A stretch of DNA of 64,000 bases from Sphingomonadales bacterium (lineage in GTDB: Bacteria; Pseudomonadota; Alphaproteobacteria; Sphingomonadales; Sphingomonadaceae). A program made the position numbers and the translations under genes. Under the pieces are notes generated by a model. The model did no database searches. It was not told the origin of the DNA and was given only the letters and a program-made list of their open reading frames with translations. The first letter of the stretch is position 1. The number at the start of each line of letters is the position of its first letter. Positions 26,332 to 40,087 of this stretch are shown in pieces. The stretch lies in contig JAFLDB010000001.1 of assembly GCA_017302615.1 (NCBI GenBank), positions 1 to 64,000 of the forward strand, read 5' to 3'.

Positions 26332-27678
26332 ATGACAGACTTTGACTATGACCTGTTCGTAATCGGTGCCGGCAGCGGCGGGGTGCGGGCCAGCCGGATT
26401 GCTGCCAGCCATGGTGCCCGCGTGGCCGTGGCCGAGGAGTTCCGCGTTGGCGGGACCTGCGTGATCCGGGGCTGCGTGCCGAAAAAGCTGCTGGTCTATG
26501 CCAGCCACTTTGCCCATTCGCTGCTCGATGCGCCGACCTATGGCTGGACGCTGGGCGAGACTTCGTTCGACTGGAACAAGCTGCGCGATTTCGTCGCCAG
26601 CGATGTCGACCGGCTGGAGCGAGCCTATACCTCGACGCTCGATAGCAACAAGGTTGAGCATTTCCACGAACGTGCCGTGGTGGCCGGGCCGAATACCGTG
26701 CGGCTGGCGAGCGGGCGCGAGATTACCGCCAGGGTCATCCTGATCGCGGTCGGGGCCTGGCCGGTCATGCCGGAGATCGACGGGGCGGAGCATTGCATCA
26801 CGTCCAACGAGGTGTTCCATCTGCCCGAACTGCCCAAGCGGATCGTGATCCAGGGCGCGGGCTATATCGCGCTGGAATTTGCCGGCGTGTTCAATGCGCT
26901 GGGCAGCGCGGTGACGGTGGTCAACCGCAGCGACAAGATCCTGCGCGGCTATGACCACGACCTGACCGATCGCCTGCTGCCGATCCTGCAAGGCCGGGGG
27001 ATTGAGTTCGCCTTCAATCATCCGATCGAACAGGTCACCCGCCAGGCCGACGGCTCGCTGCTGGTCCGCACGGCCGGCGGCAAGGTGCTGGAGGCCGATG
27101 CCGTGCTGGTCGCCACCGGGCGCAAGCCGAAGACCGATGGGCTGGGGCTGGAAAACGCCGGGATCGCGCTGGGTGCGGGTGGCGAAGTGCCGGTCGATGA
27201 ATACAACCGCACCTCCTGCCCCAGTATCTATGCCGTGGGCGATGTGACCGACCGGGTGCAGCTGACCCCGGTGGCGATCCGCGAGGGCCATGCCTTTGCC
27301 GATACCGTGTTCGGGAACATGCCCCGCACCACGGCTTACGATCATATCCCCAGCGCGGTCTTTACCCAGCCGCCGATTGCCGCCGTCGGGCTGACCGAGG
27401 AACAGGCGCGGCTGGTCCACGGGCAGGTCAAGGTGTTCAAATCGGACTTCCGGCCGATGCAGAACATGTTCTCCAGCGTGGCGGAGCGGGGCTATTACAA
27501 GCTGGTGGTCGATCCGGTGACCGACGTGGTGCTGGGCGTCCACATGCTTGGTCCGGATTCGCCCGAAATCCTGCAGGCCGCGGCCATCGCCGTGAAGGCC
27601 GGGCTGACCAAGGCGCAGTTCGACGCGACCGTCGCACTGCACCCCTCGATGGCTGAAGAACTGGTGCTGATGCGCTGA
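26332..27678 (+). CDS. gor: Glutathione-disulfide reductase
   Basis: A 448-residue FAD/NAD(P)H disulfide oxidoreductase reducing oxidised glutathione. FAD binding is at LFVIGAGSGGVRASRIA, the redox-active pair is Cys43/Cys48 in GGTCVIRGCVPKK, the NADP-binding region starts IQGAGYIALEFAGVF followed by NRSDKIL, and the C-terminal dimer motif VALHPSMAEELVL supplies the catalytic His. Start taken at MTDFDYDLFVIGAG. It follows pgi and probably shares its transcript; pgi feeding NADPH production is a plausible functional link. Confidence 0.93.
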   Translation: MTDFDYDLFVIGAGSGGVRASRIAASHGARVAVAEEFRVGGTCVIRGCVPKKLLVYASHFAHSLLDAPTYGWTLGETSFDWNKLRDFVASDVDRLERAYTSTLDSNKVEHFHERAVVAGPNTVRLASGREITARVILIAVGAWPVMPEIDGAEHCITSNEVFHLPELPKRIVIQGAGYIALEFAGVFNALGSAVTVVNRSDKILRGYDHDLTDRLLPILQGRGIEFAFNHPIEQVTRQADGSLLVRTAGGKVLEADAVLVATGRKPKTDGLGLENAGIALGAGGEVPVDEYNRTSCPSIYAVGDVTDRVQLTPVAIREGHAFADTVFGNMPRTTAYDHIPSAVFTQPPIAAVGLTEEQARLVHGQVKVFKSDFRPMQNMFSSVAERGYYKLVVDPVTDVVLGVHMLGPDSPEILQAAAIAVKAGLTKAQFDATVALHPSMAEELVLMR

Positions 27679-27715
27679 CCGGTCGGCCGAGTAGTCTTGA
27701 CCCGAAGTTCACTCT

Positions 27716-27787
27716 TGTCATCCCCGCGCAGGCGGGGATCCATGATCTGACCTCGCGCCATGGATCCCCGCCTGCGCGGGGATGACA
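27716..27787. repeat. REP-like palindromic element
   Basis: Perfect 29-bp arms (27716-27744 and 27759-27787) are separated by 14 bp. The arms begin TGTCATCCCCGCGCAGG and each is itself partly self-complementary. Elements of this look are scattered in intergenic regions of many sphingomonad genomes. It lies between glutathione reductase and the SDR gene, where it could also end or stabilise transcripts. Confidence 0.85.
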
Positions 27788-27881
27788 TCGTTTGGATCAG
27801 GCGCTCCAAACCCGGTCCACGCCCATTGCATTCCCGGCCCGCACCTCTAGGCTCCCCGTCAAATAGACAGGGGAGAATTCC

Positions 27882-28607
27882 ATGCAACTGCGGGGCAAGA
27901 CCGCGCTGGTCACGGGCGGGACCGACGGGATCGGCGCGCAGCTGATCCGCCAGCTGCGCGACAAGGGGGTTACCGTCATCACCCAGGGCCGCAATGCGGA
28001 GCGCTGCGCCGCGACGCGCGCTGACGGGTTCGAAGTGGTCGAGGCCGATCTCAGCAGCAAGGCCGGGGTCGATCCCGTGATCGCGGCAGTGCAGGGACGG
28101 GAAATCGACATCCTGATCAACAATGCCGGGGCCGGAGCGGATCATGATTTCCGCAATCCCGGTGTGCCGGACCTGGTGACCAGCGATGCGACGGTGTTCC
28201 TCAACCTCAATGCGCCGATCCACCTGATCACCGGGCTGATGCCCATGCTGAAAAGTCGGGGGCAGGCGATGATCGTCAACGTGACTTCGGGCCTGGCGAT
28301 TGCGCCGCGGGCCGGAGGGCCGGTCTATTGTGCCACGAAGGCCGCGTTGAGATCCTATTCTCAGGCGCTGAGGTACCAGTTGAGTGGTACCGGTGTGCAT
28401 GTGCTCGAAGCGCTTCCGCCGGTGGTCGAGACAAAGCTCACCGCCGGGCGCGGCAGCCGCAAGATGCCGGCCGAGGAGTGCGCGCGCCAGATCGTCTCCG
28501 CCATGGAAGACGATGCCGACGAGGCCAATGTCGGCATGGTCAAGCTGCTACAGCTGGTCCACTCGATCTCGCCCGCACTGGCGCGGCGGATCATGTTGAA
28601 ATTCTAG
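27882..28607 (+). CDS. Short-chain dehydrogenase/reductase
   Basis: A 241-residue classical SDR. The cofactor motif is ALVTGGTDGIGAQLIRQL, the structural motif is NNAGAG, the catalytic Ser is in VNVTSGLAIAP and Tyr-x3-Lys is in VYCATKAALRSYSQAL. It resembles DltE-type oxidoreductases. The substrate is unknown. It is followed after 13 nt by an epimerase-like gene, with GGGAGAA just before that start, so the two form a unit. Confidence 0.85.
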   Translation: MQLRGKTALVTGGTDGIGAQLIRQLRDKGVTVITQGRNAERCAATRADGFEVVEADLSSKAGVDPVIAAVQGREIDILINNAGAGADHDFRNPGVPDLVTSDATVFLNLNAPIHLITGLMPMLKSRGQAMIVNVTSGLAIAPRAGGPVYCATKAALRSYSQALRYQLSGTGVHVLEALPPVVETKLTAGRGSRKMPAEECARQIVSAMEDDADEANVGMVKLLQLVHSISPALARRIMLKF

Positions 28608-28620
28608 GGAGAACAGGCAC

Positions 28621-29637
28621 ATGGCAGGGACGGTCTTCGTTTCGGGCGGCAGCGGCTATATCGCCGGGTTCCTGATCCGCCAGCTGGTCGAAGCGGGCTG
28701 GACAGTCCACACCACGGTCCGCAACCTGGCGCGCGAGGCGGAAGTCCGCGCCAGCATCGGCACCGACAACAGCAAGCTGCGCTTCTTCGCCGCGGATCTG
28801 ATGAGCGACGCCGGTTGGGCCGAAGCCATGGCCGGCTGCAGTCACGTCGCCCACGTCGCCTCGCCGCTGCCCTCGAACGCGCCGAAAAGCGACGATGAAC
28901 TGATCGTCCCGGCCCGCGACGGGGCGCTGCGCGCGCTCAAGGCGGCCAAGGCTGCGGGGGTGAAGCGGTTTGTCATGACCAGTTCGATGGCAGCGATCGC
29001 CTATGGCCACCCGCGCAGCCAGACTGTCTTTACCGAGGCCGACTGGACCGATGTGACCAGCCCGGACGCCTATGCCTACGTCAAATCGAAGACCATCGCC
29101 GAACGGGCCGCGCGCGATTGGGTGGCGGCCGAGGGCGGGGACATGGAATATGTCTCGGTCAACCCCTCGCTGGTGCTTGGGCCCCTGCAATCGGGCGACT
29201 TCTCGACCTCGCTGGTGGCAATTCAGAAGCTGCTCGAAGGCTCGATGCCGGGCCTGCCCAATCTCGGCTTCGGCGTGGTCGACGTGCGCGATGTGGCCGA
29301 TATGCACGTGCGGTGCCTGGATCTGCCGGACCTGGCCGGAGAACGTTTCATTTGCTCCGGCCCGTTCCTGATGATGGCCGATATCGCCGCGATCCTGCGC
29401 GAAGGGCTGGGCGAACAGGCCCGCAAGGTCCCGCGCCGCCGCCTGCCGGACTGGCTGATGCGGATCGTCGGGCGGTTCGATCCGGTGGTGCGTCAGGTGC
29501 TGGGCGAACTCGGCAAGGTGCGAGATACCGACATTTCCCATGCCCGCCAGCGCCTCGGCTGGAACCCGCGCCCGGTGGAGGAAAGCGTCCTCGATACCGC
29601 GCGCGACATGATCCGGCTGGGGATCGTGAAGGTCTAA
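28621..29637 (+). CDS. Extended SDR, dihydroflavonol-4-reductase-like NAD-dependent epimerase/dehydratase
   Basis: A 338-residue extended short-chain dehydrogenase. Cofactor motif VFVSGGSGYIAGFLIRQL, HVASPLPSNAPKSDDEL in the DFR-like position, FVMTSSMAAIAYG with the catalytic Ser, and YVKSKTIAERAARDWV with Tyr-x3-Lys. Members reduce ketones or aldehydes with NADP; the substrate is not predictable. It lies 13 nt after the SDR and its stop overlaps the convergent regulator gene by 4 nt. Confidence 0.85.
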   Translation: MAGTVFVSGGSGYIAGFLIRQLVEAGWTVHTTVRNLAREAEVRASIGTDNSKLRFFAADLMSDAGWAEAMAGCSHVAHVASPLPSNAPKSDDELIVPARDGALRALKAAKAAGVKRFVMTSSMAAIAYGHPRSQTVFTEADWTDVTSPDAYAYVKSKTIAERAARDWVAAEGGDMEYVSVNPSLVLGPLQSGDFSTSLVAIQKLLEGSMPGLPNLGFGVVDVRDVADMHVRCLDLPDLAGERFICSGPFLMMADIAAILREGLGEQARKVPRRRLPDWLMRIVGRFDPVVRQVLGELGKVRDTDISHARQRLGWNPRPVEESVLDTARDMIRLGIVKV

Positions 29638-31034
29638 CCCACCCGGTAGGGCACCACGCCGCGCTGGTCGGGATCGACACTGATCGGGCGGTCGCTGGGC
29701 GGGAAGGCGCGCTGATCACAGTCCGCCCGCGGGCAGATGCGGCAGGATATGCCGATCCGGGTAGCGGCAGGGGCGGCGGTCAGATCGAGGCCGTCGGCAT
29801 AGACGAATTCGCTCGCGTGTTCCGCCTCGCAGCCTAGCGCGACGGCATAGCGCCGCGGCGCGCGCTGATAGGATCCGCTCGGCTTCACGAGCCCCTTGGC
29901 CATTGAGACATAGCGAACCCCGTCGGGTGTCTCGGCCAGCTGGACCAGGATCCGGTCGGGAATCGCCACCGCTTCGTGCACGATCCACAAGGGACAGGCT
30001 CCGCCGAACCGGGCGAATTGCAGGCGGGTGGCGGAGTGGCGCTTGGTGATGTTACCGGCCATGTCGACCCGGCAGAAGAAGAACGGGACGCCGCGCGCAT
30101 CCTCGCGCTGGAGAGTGGAAAGGCGGTGGCAGGTCTGCTCGAAACTGGTGCCGAAGATCTGGGCCAGCCGGTCGATATCATGCCGCACGGCCCGGGCCTC
30201 GGCCCGGAACCGGCGGTAGGGCATCAGCAGCGCTCCGGCGGCATAGTTGCACAGCCCGACGAACAGCAATTGCCGCGATGCCGCGCTGATCAACCGGGCA
30301 TTTTCGACCACGGCGGCAATCTCGTCCTTCAGCGCCAGCGCGGCGAGCTGGTGGGCCAGCTGGAACCGGCGGCTTTCCGATGGCTGACCCGGATCGACCG
30401 TGAGGTGGCCCATTTCCGCATCGAAACTGCGCAGCCCGGTGTGGGCGGAATAGATGAGCGAGATCGACAGCGCGTCCTTGAGGTAAGCCTCGATCGCGCC
30501 GGTTTCCGGGGACAGGCCGCCAAGCTGCCCGGCCAGCGCTTCGGCTGCGCGGTCCAGGCTGTCGACATAGTTGTTTTCCAGATGGAACCAGTCGCGCACT
30601 TCCTCCCACGGCAGGCGCGCTGCCGTGCCGGTTTCGGCCGAGAGCGCTTCGTCCACCATGGCCAGGCGCTGCCCGGCGCGGCGATAGGCTTCGTGCAATG
30701 CAATGAACCGCTCGGCCAGTGCCGGTTGCTGTTCTGCGAAACGGGCGAGGTGGGCGGCGTCCATCGGCTCGGCGAACAGCGGATCGGCATTGGCTTCGCG
30801 CAGGGCGGCCAGCCGGGTTTCGGCGTCTCCGGCGCCAATTTCCTGCCAGTCGAGCGGGAAGGCGCGCGATAGCCGCTCGACCAGCGCCGGGGTGAGGGGG
30901 CGGTCGTCGTTCTCAAGCTGCGAGAGATAGCTGGTCGAGATAGCCAGTGCGGCGGCCAGCTCTGACTGCTTCAGTCGCCGATCGGTGCGGATCGCGCGAA
31001 GTCGGCTTCCGGCAAAGATGCGGCGCTGGGACAT
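29634..31034 (-). CDS. ScfR-family short-chain fatty acyl-CoA regulator (PccR/RamB-like)
   Basis: A 466-residue regulator. Residues about 8-66 are an XRE-type helix-turn-helix ([20 protein letters not shown]). The middle has an IrrE-like region ([14 protein letters not shown]), without an intact HExxH. The C-terminus is a DUF2083-type domain with a cysteine group CRICPRADC. The ScfR family senses acyl-CoA; PccR of Rhodobacter controls propionyl-CoA carboxylase and RamB of Corynebacterium controls acetate and glyoxylate genes. It is divergent from pccB, and the 111-bp region between them carries TTTGCAA-type sites, so it very probably regulates the methylmalonyl-CoA operon and itself. Confidence 0.88.
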   Translation of the reverse strand: MSQRRIFAGSRLRAIRTDRRLKQSELAAALAISTSYLSQLENDDRPLTPALVERLSRAFPLDWQEIGAGDAETRLAALREANADPLFAEPMDAAHLARFAEQQPALAERFIALHEAYRRAGQRLAMVDEALSAETGTAARLPWEEVRDWFHLENNYVDSLDRAAEALAGQLGGLSPETGAIEAYLKDALSISLIYSAHTGLRSFDAEMGHLTVDPGQPSESRRFQLAHQLAALALKDEIAAVVENARLISAASRQLLFVGLCNYAAGALLMPYRRFRAEARAVRHDIDRLAQIFGTSFEQTCHRLSTLQREDARGVPFFFCRVDMAGNITKRHSATRLQFARFGGACPLWIVHEAVAIPDRILVQLAETPDGVRYVSMAKGLVKPSGSYQRAPRRYAVALGCEAEHASEFVYADGLDLTAAPAATRIGISCRICPRADCDQRAFPPSDRPISVDPDQRGVVPYRVG

Positions 31035-31045
31035 CGTGCCACTCT

Positions 31046-31079
31046 ACTTTGCAAAGTGTCACTTCGCAACTTTGCAAAT
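31046..31079. promoter_or_regulatory. Cluster of TTTGCAA-type sites in the regulator/pccB intergenic region
   Basis: Three related sites occur: ACTTTGCAAAGT (31046-31057, a perfect palindrome), ACTTCGCAAC (31061-31070) and AACTTTGCAAAT (31068-31079). They lie between the divergent starts at 31034 and 31146. The core is like the sites reported for ScfR-type regulators (RamB, PccR), so they are the likely operator. Confidence 0.7.
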
Positions 31080-31145
31080 TCACATTGGACATTGCTTCGA
31101 CTGCGGCCCATCCAGCACGCTTCGCATTCCAAGATTGGGGCCCCA

Positions 31146-32674
<1,529 letters not shown>

Positions 32675-32678
<4 letters not shown>

Positions 32679-32875
32679 GCGACCTCGTCTCGCTAGGTTC
32701 TGGGATTGCTGTGGTGGCGGCAATAACGGCGCTTGAGACGATTGTGCGAAAGGGAAGCAGCGTTGGTATTGCACCTTTCGTTAGATTCCGGATCGCTCTG
32801 AAGATCGCGCTGCCAATCTATTGCTTTCTTATATTGCTTGGACTGATTTTGCTGATGATTGGACTATCACAATGA
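32675..32875 (+). CDS. Small membrane protein inside the propionyl-CoA operon
   Basis: A 66-residue protein starting with GTG at 32675 ([20 protein letters not shown]) and ending [10 protein letters not shown]. It has a hydrophobic N-terminal segment (8-22) and a longer C-terminal one (44-64) with a basic stretch between, suggesting two membrane helices. It overlaps pccB by 4 nt upstream and mce by 4 nt downstream. The DNA is clearly more A/T-rich than the operon around it, especially the last 50 bases, hinting at late acquisition. No function is recognised. Confidence 0.65.
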
Positions 32876-33324
32876 AGCTCGGCCGTCTTAACCACATCGG
32901 TGTCGCTACACCCAGCATCGCCGACTCCATCGTCTTCTATCGCGACGTCATGGGCGCAACGAAGATTCATGAACCGTTCGATCTCGAATCGCAGGGCGTG
33001 AAGGTCTGCTTCGTCGATACACCCGGCGCTGATGGCGAACTGAACGGCACGCAGATCGAGCTGATCGAGCCGCTGCCGGGCAATACCTCGATCGCCGGCT
33101 TCCTTGAGAAGAACCCGGCCGGCGGGCAGCACCACATGTGCTATGAAGTGCCCGACATCCACGCCGCCAAGGCCGAGTTCGAAGCCATGGGCAAGCGTGT
33201 GCTGGGCGAGCCGCGGATCGGCGCCCACGGCACGCTGATCTTCTTCGTCCACCCCAAGGACATGGGCGGGGTGCTGACCGAAATCATGGAAACGCCCAAG
33301 GGGGACGAGCACTGGTCGAACTGA
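32872..33324 (+). CDS. mce: Methylmalonyl-CoA epimerase
   Basis: A 150-residue glyoxalase-fold (VOC) metalloenzyme converting (S)- to (R)-methylmalonyl-CoA. The metal ligands are in LNHIGVATPSIADS (His), TQIELIEPL, GGQHHMCYEVPDI (His) and GVLTEIME (Glu). The start overlaps the preceding small gene by 4 nt (ATGA). Its place between pccB and the mutase fits the pathway exactly. Length matches the family. Confidence 0.93.
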   Translation: MKLGRLNHIGVATPSIADSIVFYRDVMGATKIHEPFDLESQGVKVCFVDTPGADGELNGTQIELIEPLPGNTSIAGFLEKNPAGGQHHMCYEVPDIHAAKAEFEAMGKRVLGEPRIGAHGTLIFFVHPKDMGGVLTEIMETPKGDEHWSN

Positions 33325-33329
33325 GGCCC

Positions 33330-33392
33330 CGCACCGTTCGCCCGGTGCGAAATCGAGCGGCAGGTTGCGAGGCGGTCCCTCGCCAGCGCTCG
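33330..33392. other. Structured intercistronic region between mce and the crotonase gene
   Basis: Two hairpins are visible: 33330-33336 with 33343-33349 (7-bp stem), and a nested one with outer arms 33354-33359/33387-33392 and inner arms 33367-33372/33378-33383. No T run follows. It may be a decayed REP-like element or modulate expression within the operon. Confidence 0.35.
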
Positions 33393-33438
33393 GGACGATC
33401 GGAAAAAGGTTCAAGGAACTGAGAGAGGATCAAACTGC

Positions 33439-34224
33439 ATGGCTTACGATACCATCACCGTCGATGTGACCGACAAGATCGCCACCATCACGCTCAACCG
33501 GCCTGAGCGGATGAATGCCTGCAGCCTGGAAATGGCGGGCGAGATCAACGATGCGCTGTCCGCCGACCTGGGCGATGCGCGCTGCCTGATCATCACCGGC
33601 GCGGGCCGGGGCTTCTGTTCCGGCGCGGATCTTTCGGCGCGGGGCGAGCGCTCGATCTCGGGCGGGGAGGGCAGCTATGTCGCGCTGACCCGGCACTACA
33701 ACCCGCTGATGATGAACCTTGCGCGGCTGAACATTCCGGTGATCACCGCGGTGAACGGAGCGGCGGCCGGGGTCGGCTGCTCGATCGGCCTGTGCGGCGA
33801 TTTCGTGATCGCGGGCAAGAGCGGGTACTTCCTCCAGGCCTTCGTCAACATCGGCCTGGTGCCGGACGGCGGGGCCAGCTGGATGCTGCCGCGCATGATC
33901 GGCAAGGCCCGCGCCACCGAAATGATGATGCTGGGCGAGAAGATCGGCGCGGAAAAGGCGCTAGAATGGGGCATGATCTACAAGGTGGTGGAAGACGCCG
34001 ACCTGCTGGCCGAGGCCCGCGCGCTGGCCACGCGCCTCGCCAATGGTCCGACCATTGCCTATGCCACGATGCGCAAGAACATCCTGGTGGCGATGGAAAA
34101 CAGCTACTCCGAACAGCTGCTGGCCGAAGCCGAAGGCCAGCGCATTGCCGGTTCTTCCGCCGACGCGATGGAAGGCGGGCTGGCCTTCCTCGAAAAGCGC
34201 AAGCCCAACTTCCAGGGCAAGTAA
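33439..34224 (+). CDS. Enoyl-CoA hydratase/isomerase (crotonase) family protein
   Basis: A 261-residue crotonase-fold enzyme. The oxyanion-hole segments are [20 protein letters not shown] and [39 protein letters not shown] is the second conserved stretch with the position of a catalytic acid. Such enzymes hydrate or isomerise enoyl-CoA; 2-(1,2-epoxy)phenylacetyl-CoA isomerase-like roles are also possible. Its position inside the propionyl-CoA operon suggests a step in branched or odd-chain acyl-CoA breakdown, as inference. Confidence 0.88.
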   Translation: MAYDTITVDVTDKIATITLNRPERMNACSLEMAGEINDALSADLGDARCLIITGAGRGFCSGADLSARGERSISGGEGSYVALTRHYNPLMMNLARLNIPVITAVNGAAAGVGCSIGLCGDFVIAGKSGYFLQAFVNIGLVPDGGASWMLPRMIGKARATEMMMLGEKIGAEKALEWGMIYKVVEDADLLAEARALATRLANGPTIAYATMRKNILVAMENSYSEQLLAEAEGQRIAGSSADAMEGGLAFLEKRKPNFQGK

Positions 34225-34244
34225 GCACACCAAGGGTACCCGAA

Positions 34245-36362
<2,118 letters not shown>

Positions 36363-36373
36363 GGAACGACACG

Positions 36374-38392
<2,019 letters not shown>

Positions 38393-38399
38393 CCGGCGT

Positions 38400-38479
38400 C
38401 GTCATTGCCAGGGCATGGCCGGCAGCAATCCAGGGCAGTTTGTGCGGCTCTGGATTGCTTCGCTTCGCTCGCAATGACG
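38400..38479. repeat. REP-like palindromic element after pccA
   Basis: Outer arms CGTCATTGC (38400-38408) and GCAATGACG (38471-38479) enclose an inner pair GCAATCCAG (38425-38433) and CTGGATTGC (38450-38458). The inner right arm continues TTCGCTTCGCTCGCAATGACG, a motif often seen in dispersed bacterial intergenic repeats. It may end the operon transcript. Confidence 0.7.
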
Positions 38480-38492
38480 AGAGAGCTATTGG

Positions 38493-39263
38493 TCAGTCCT
38501 CCACCAGCGCCACGGCCCGGATCCACCCGGCGCTGGCCCCTTCGATCTTCACCGGGAAGCAACTGAGCGTGAAGCCGAAGGGAGGCAGAGCGGCCAGGTT
38601 CATCAGCTTTTCGATTTGCCAGTAAGGACGGATGCGGCCGGCCTTATGGCCTTCCCAGATGATCGCCGGATCGCGGTTTTCGGCCCAGCGGCGGGCGGTG
38701 TGGCTGAAGGGTGCGTCCCACGACCAGGCATCGGTGCCGACCACTTCGACGCCGCGTTCCGTCAGGTAGAGCGTGGCTTCCGCGCCAAGGCCGACGCCTT
38801 GATCGGTGAAGTTATCCGTGCCATAGACCGCGCCGGACTGGACCAGCACGATGTCGAGCGGTTGCAGCTCGTATCCGATCCGCGCCAGCTCCGCCTCGAC
38901 CTCGTCCGCGGAGACGACGTGGCCGTGGGGGAGGTGGCTGAAGTCCAGCTTCACGCCGGGGCGGAAGAACCGGTTGAGCGGTGCCTCGTCGATGCTCGGC
39001 GCGCGCCGTGCGCCGCTGTCGGTTGTCGAATGGTAATGCCACGGCGCGTCCATATGGGTGCCGTTGTGGGTGGATAGCGTCAGCGTTTCCACGGCCCAGC
39101 CTTCGCCATCGGGCAGGTCGTCCTTTTCCAGACCCGGGAAGAACAGCGCGATCTGCGCCCAGCTGGTTTCGTGCGTCACGTATTCGATCTGCGGCAGCAT
39201 CACGGGCGGATCGGACACCACCTTGGTGGTGATCGGGATCGAGAGGTCGATGAACTGGGTCAT
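38493..39263 (-). CDS. Cyclase / kynurenine formamidase-like hydrolase
   Basis: A 256-residue member of the cyclase (KynB-like) metal-dependent hydrolase family. The signature is STHNGTHMDAPWHYHS (about residue 65), with further metal-site residues in DIVLVQSGAVYG and VVGTDAWSWDAP. The family includes arylformamidases and polyketide cyclases; a role in tryptophan breakdown cannot be concluded as no kynurenine genes are near. It is divergent from the thioesterase gene with 47 bp between starts. Confidence 0.87.
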   Translation of the reverse strand: MTQFIDLSIPITTKVVSDPPVMLPQIEYVTHETSWAQIALFFPGLEKDDLPDGEGWAVETLTLSTHNGTHMDAPWHYHSTTDSGARRAPSIDEAPLNRFFRPGVKLDFSHLPHGHVVSADEVEAELARIGYELQPLDIVLVQSGAVYGTDNFTDQGVGLGAEATLYLTERGVEVVGTDAWSWDAPFSHTARRWAENRDPAIIWEGHKAGRIRPYWQIEKLMNLAALPPFGFTLSCFPVKIEGASAGWIRAVALVED

Positions 39264-39310
39264 GGCCTGAAGTGTTGACCTCCTTTCCGTTTACGTCAAT
39301 GGAAACCACT

Positions 39311-40087
39311 ATGAGCCTGCCTGACACTCTCTCGAACATCCGCCGGATCGACGGCGGTTTTGCTACTTCCATCCCCGAGGACTGGATGCAGGGCCGCACA
39401 TCCTATGGCGGGTTCAGCGCCGCGCTGGCGCTGGAAGCGGCGCGCGGGCTGGCCCCTGATCTGCCGCCGCTGCGCTCTGCCCAGGTCAGTTTCGTCGGCC
39501 CGCTTTCGGGCGAGGTCGAAGTCCGCGCCCGGGTGCTGCGGCGCGGCAAGAACGCCAGCTGGATCAATGCCGAGGTTACCGGAGCGACCGGGGTCGGCCT
39601 CACTGCGACTTTCGTCTTCATGGGCCCGGTCGACAGCAGCCTGCACCTCCACGATGTTCCGCCGCCCGCCAATCTGGTCCCTGTGGCCGATGCCAAGCAG
39701 CTGCCCGAGGGGCGGGGACCGGGCTTTGCCAGCCATTTCAACCGCCGCTTCGGCCTGCCGCGCACGGCCGAGCCGGAGCCGCAGATCGGCTGGTGGGTCC
39801 AGCTCAAGGACCGCGAAGGGCTCGATCCGATGGTCGAGCTGATGCTGTGCGGCGATGCCCTGCCGCCCGGCGTCCTGTTCATGATGGACGGGTCCGCACC
39901 GATCAGCTCGATGACCTGGCTGGTCAACCTGCTGACCCCGCTGCCCGCCACCACGGATGGCTGGTGGCTGCTCCGCTCGGCCGGCAACTATGCCGAGAAG
40001 GGCTGCTCCAGCCAGGACATGGCGATCTGGAATGCCGATGGCGAAGCCGTCGCCGTCGGCATGCAGTCGATCGCCCTGTTCGGCTAG
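39311..40087 (+). CDS. Acyl-CoA thioesterase, TesB-like double hotdog protein
   Basis: A 258-residue protein of the double-hotdog thioesterase family. GGFATSIPEDWMQGRTSYGG contains the N-terminal strand and the GRTSYGGFSAALALEA helix; the second hotdog has DGSAPISSMTWLVNLL and ends GEAVAVGMQSIALFG. It probably hydrolyses an acyl-CoA. Start taken at MSLPDTLSNI, preceded by GGAAA at 6-nt spacing; an ATG 12 nt upstream is an alternative. It overlaps the convergent transporter by 4 nt. Confidence 0.8.
   Translation: MSLPDTLSNIRRIDGGFATSIPEDWMQGRTSYGGFSAALALEAARGLAPDLPPLRSAQVSFVGPLSGEVEVRARVLRRGKNASWINAEVTGATGVGLTATFVFMGPVDSSLHLHDVPPPANLVPVADAKQLPEGRGPGFASHFNRRFGLPRTAEPEPQIGWWVQLKDREGLDPMVELMLCGDALPPGVLFMMDGSAPISSMTWLVNLLTPLPATTDGWWLLRSAGNYAEKGCSSQDMAIWNADGEAVAVGMQSIALFG

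Noticed and set aside
24589..27642. A 1017-residue open frame on the minus strand
   Set aside because: It runs antisense across pgi and gor, both full-length and clearly conserved; the long frame is a by-product of high GC codon bias and has no recognisable domain.
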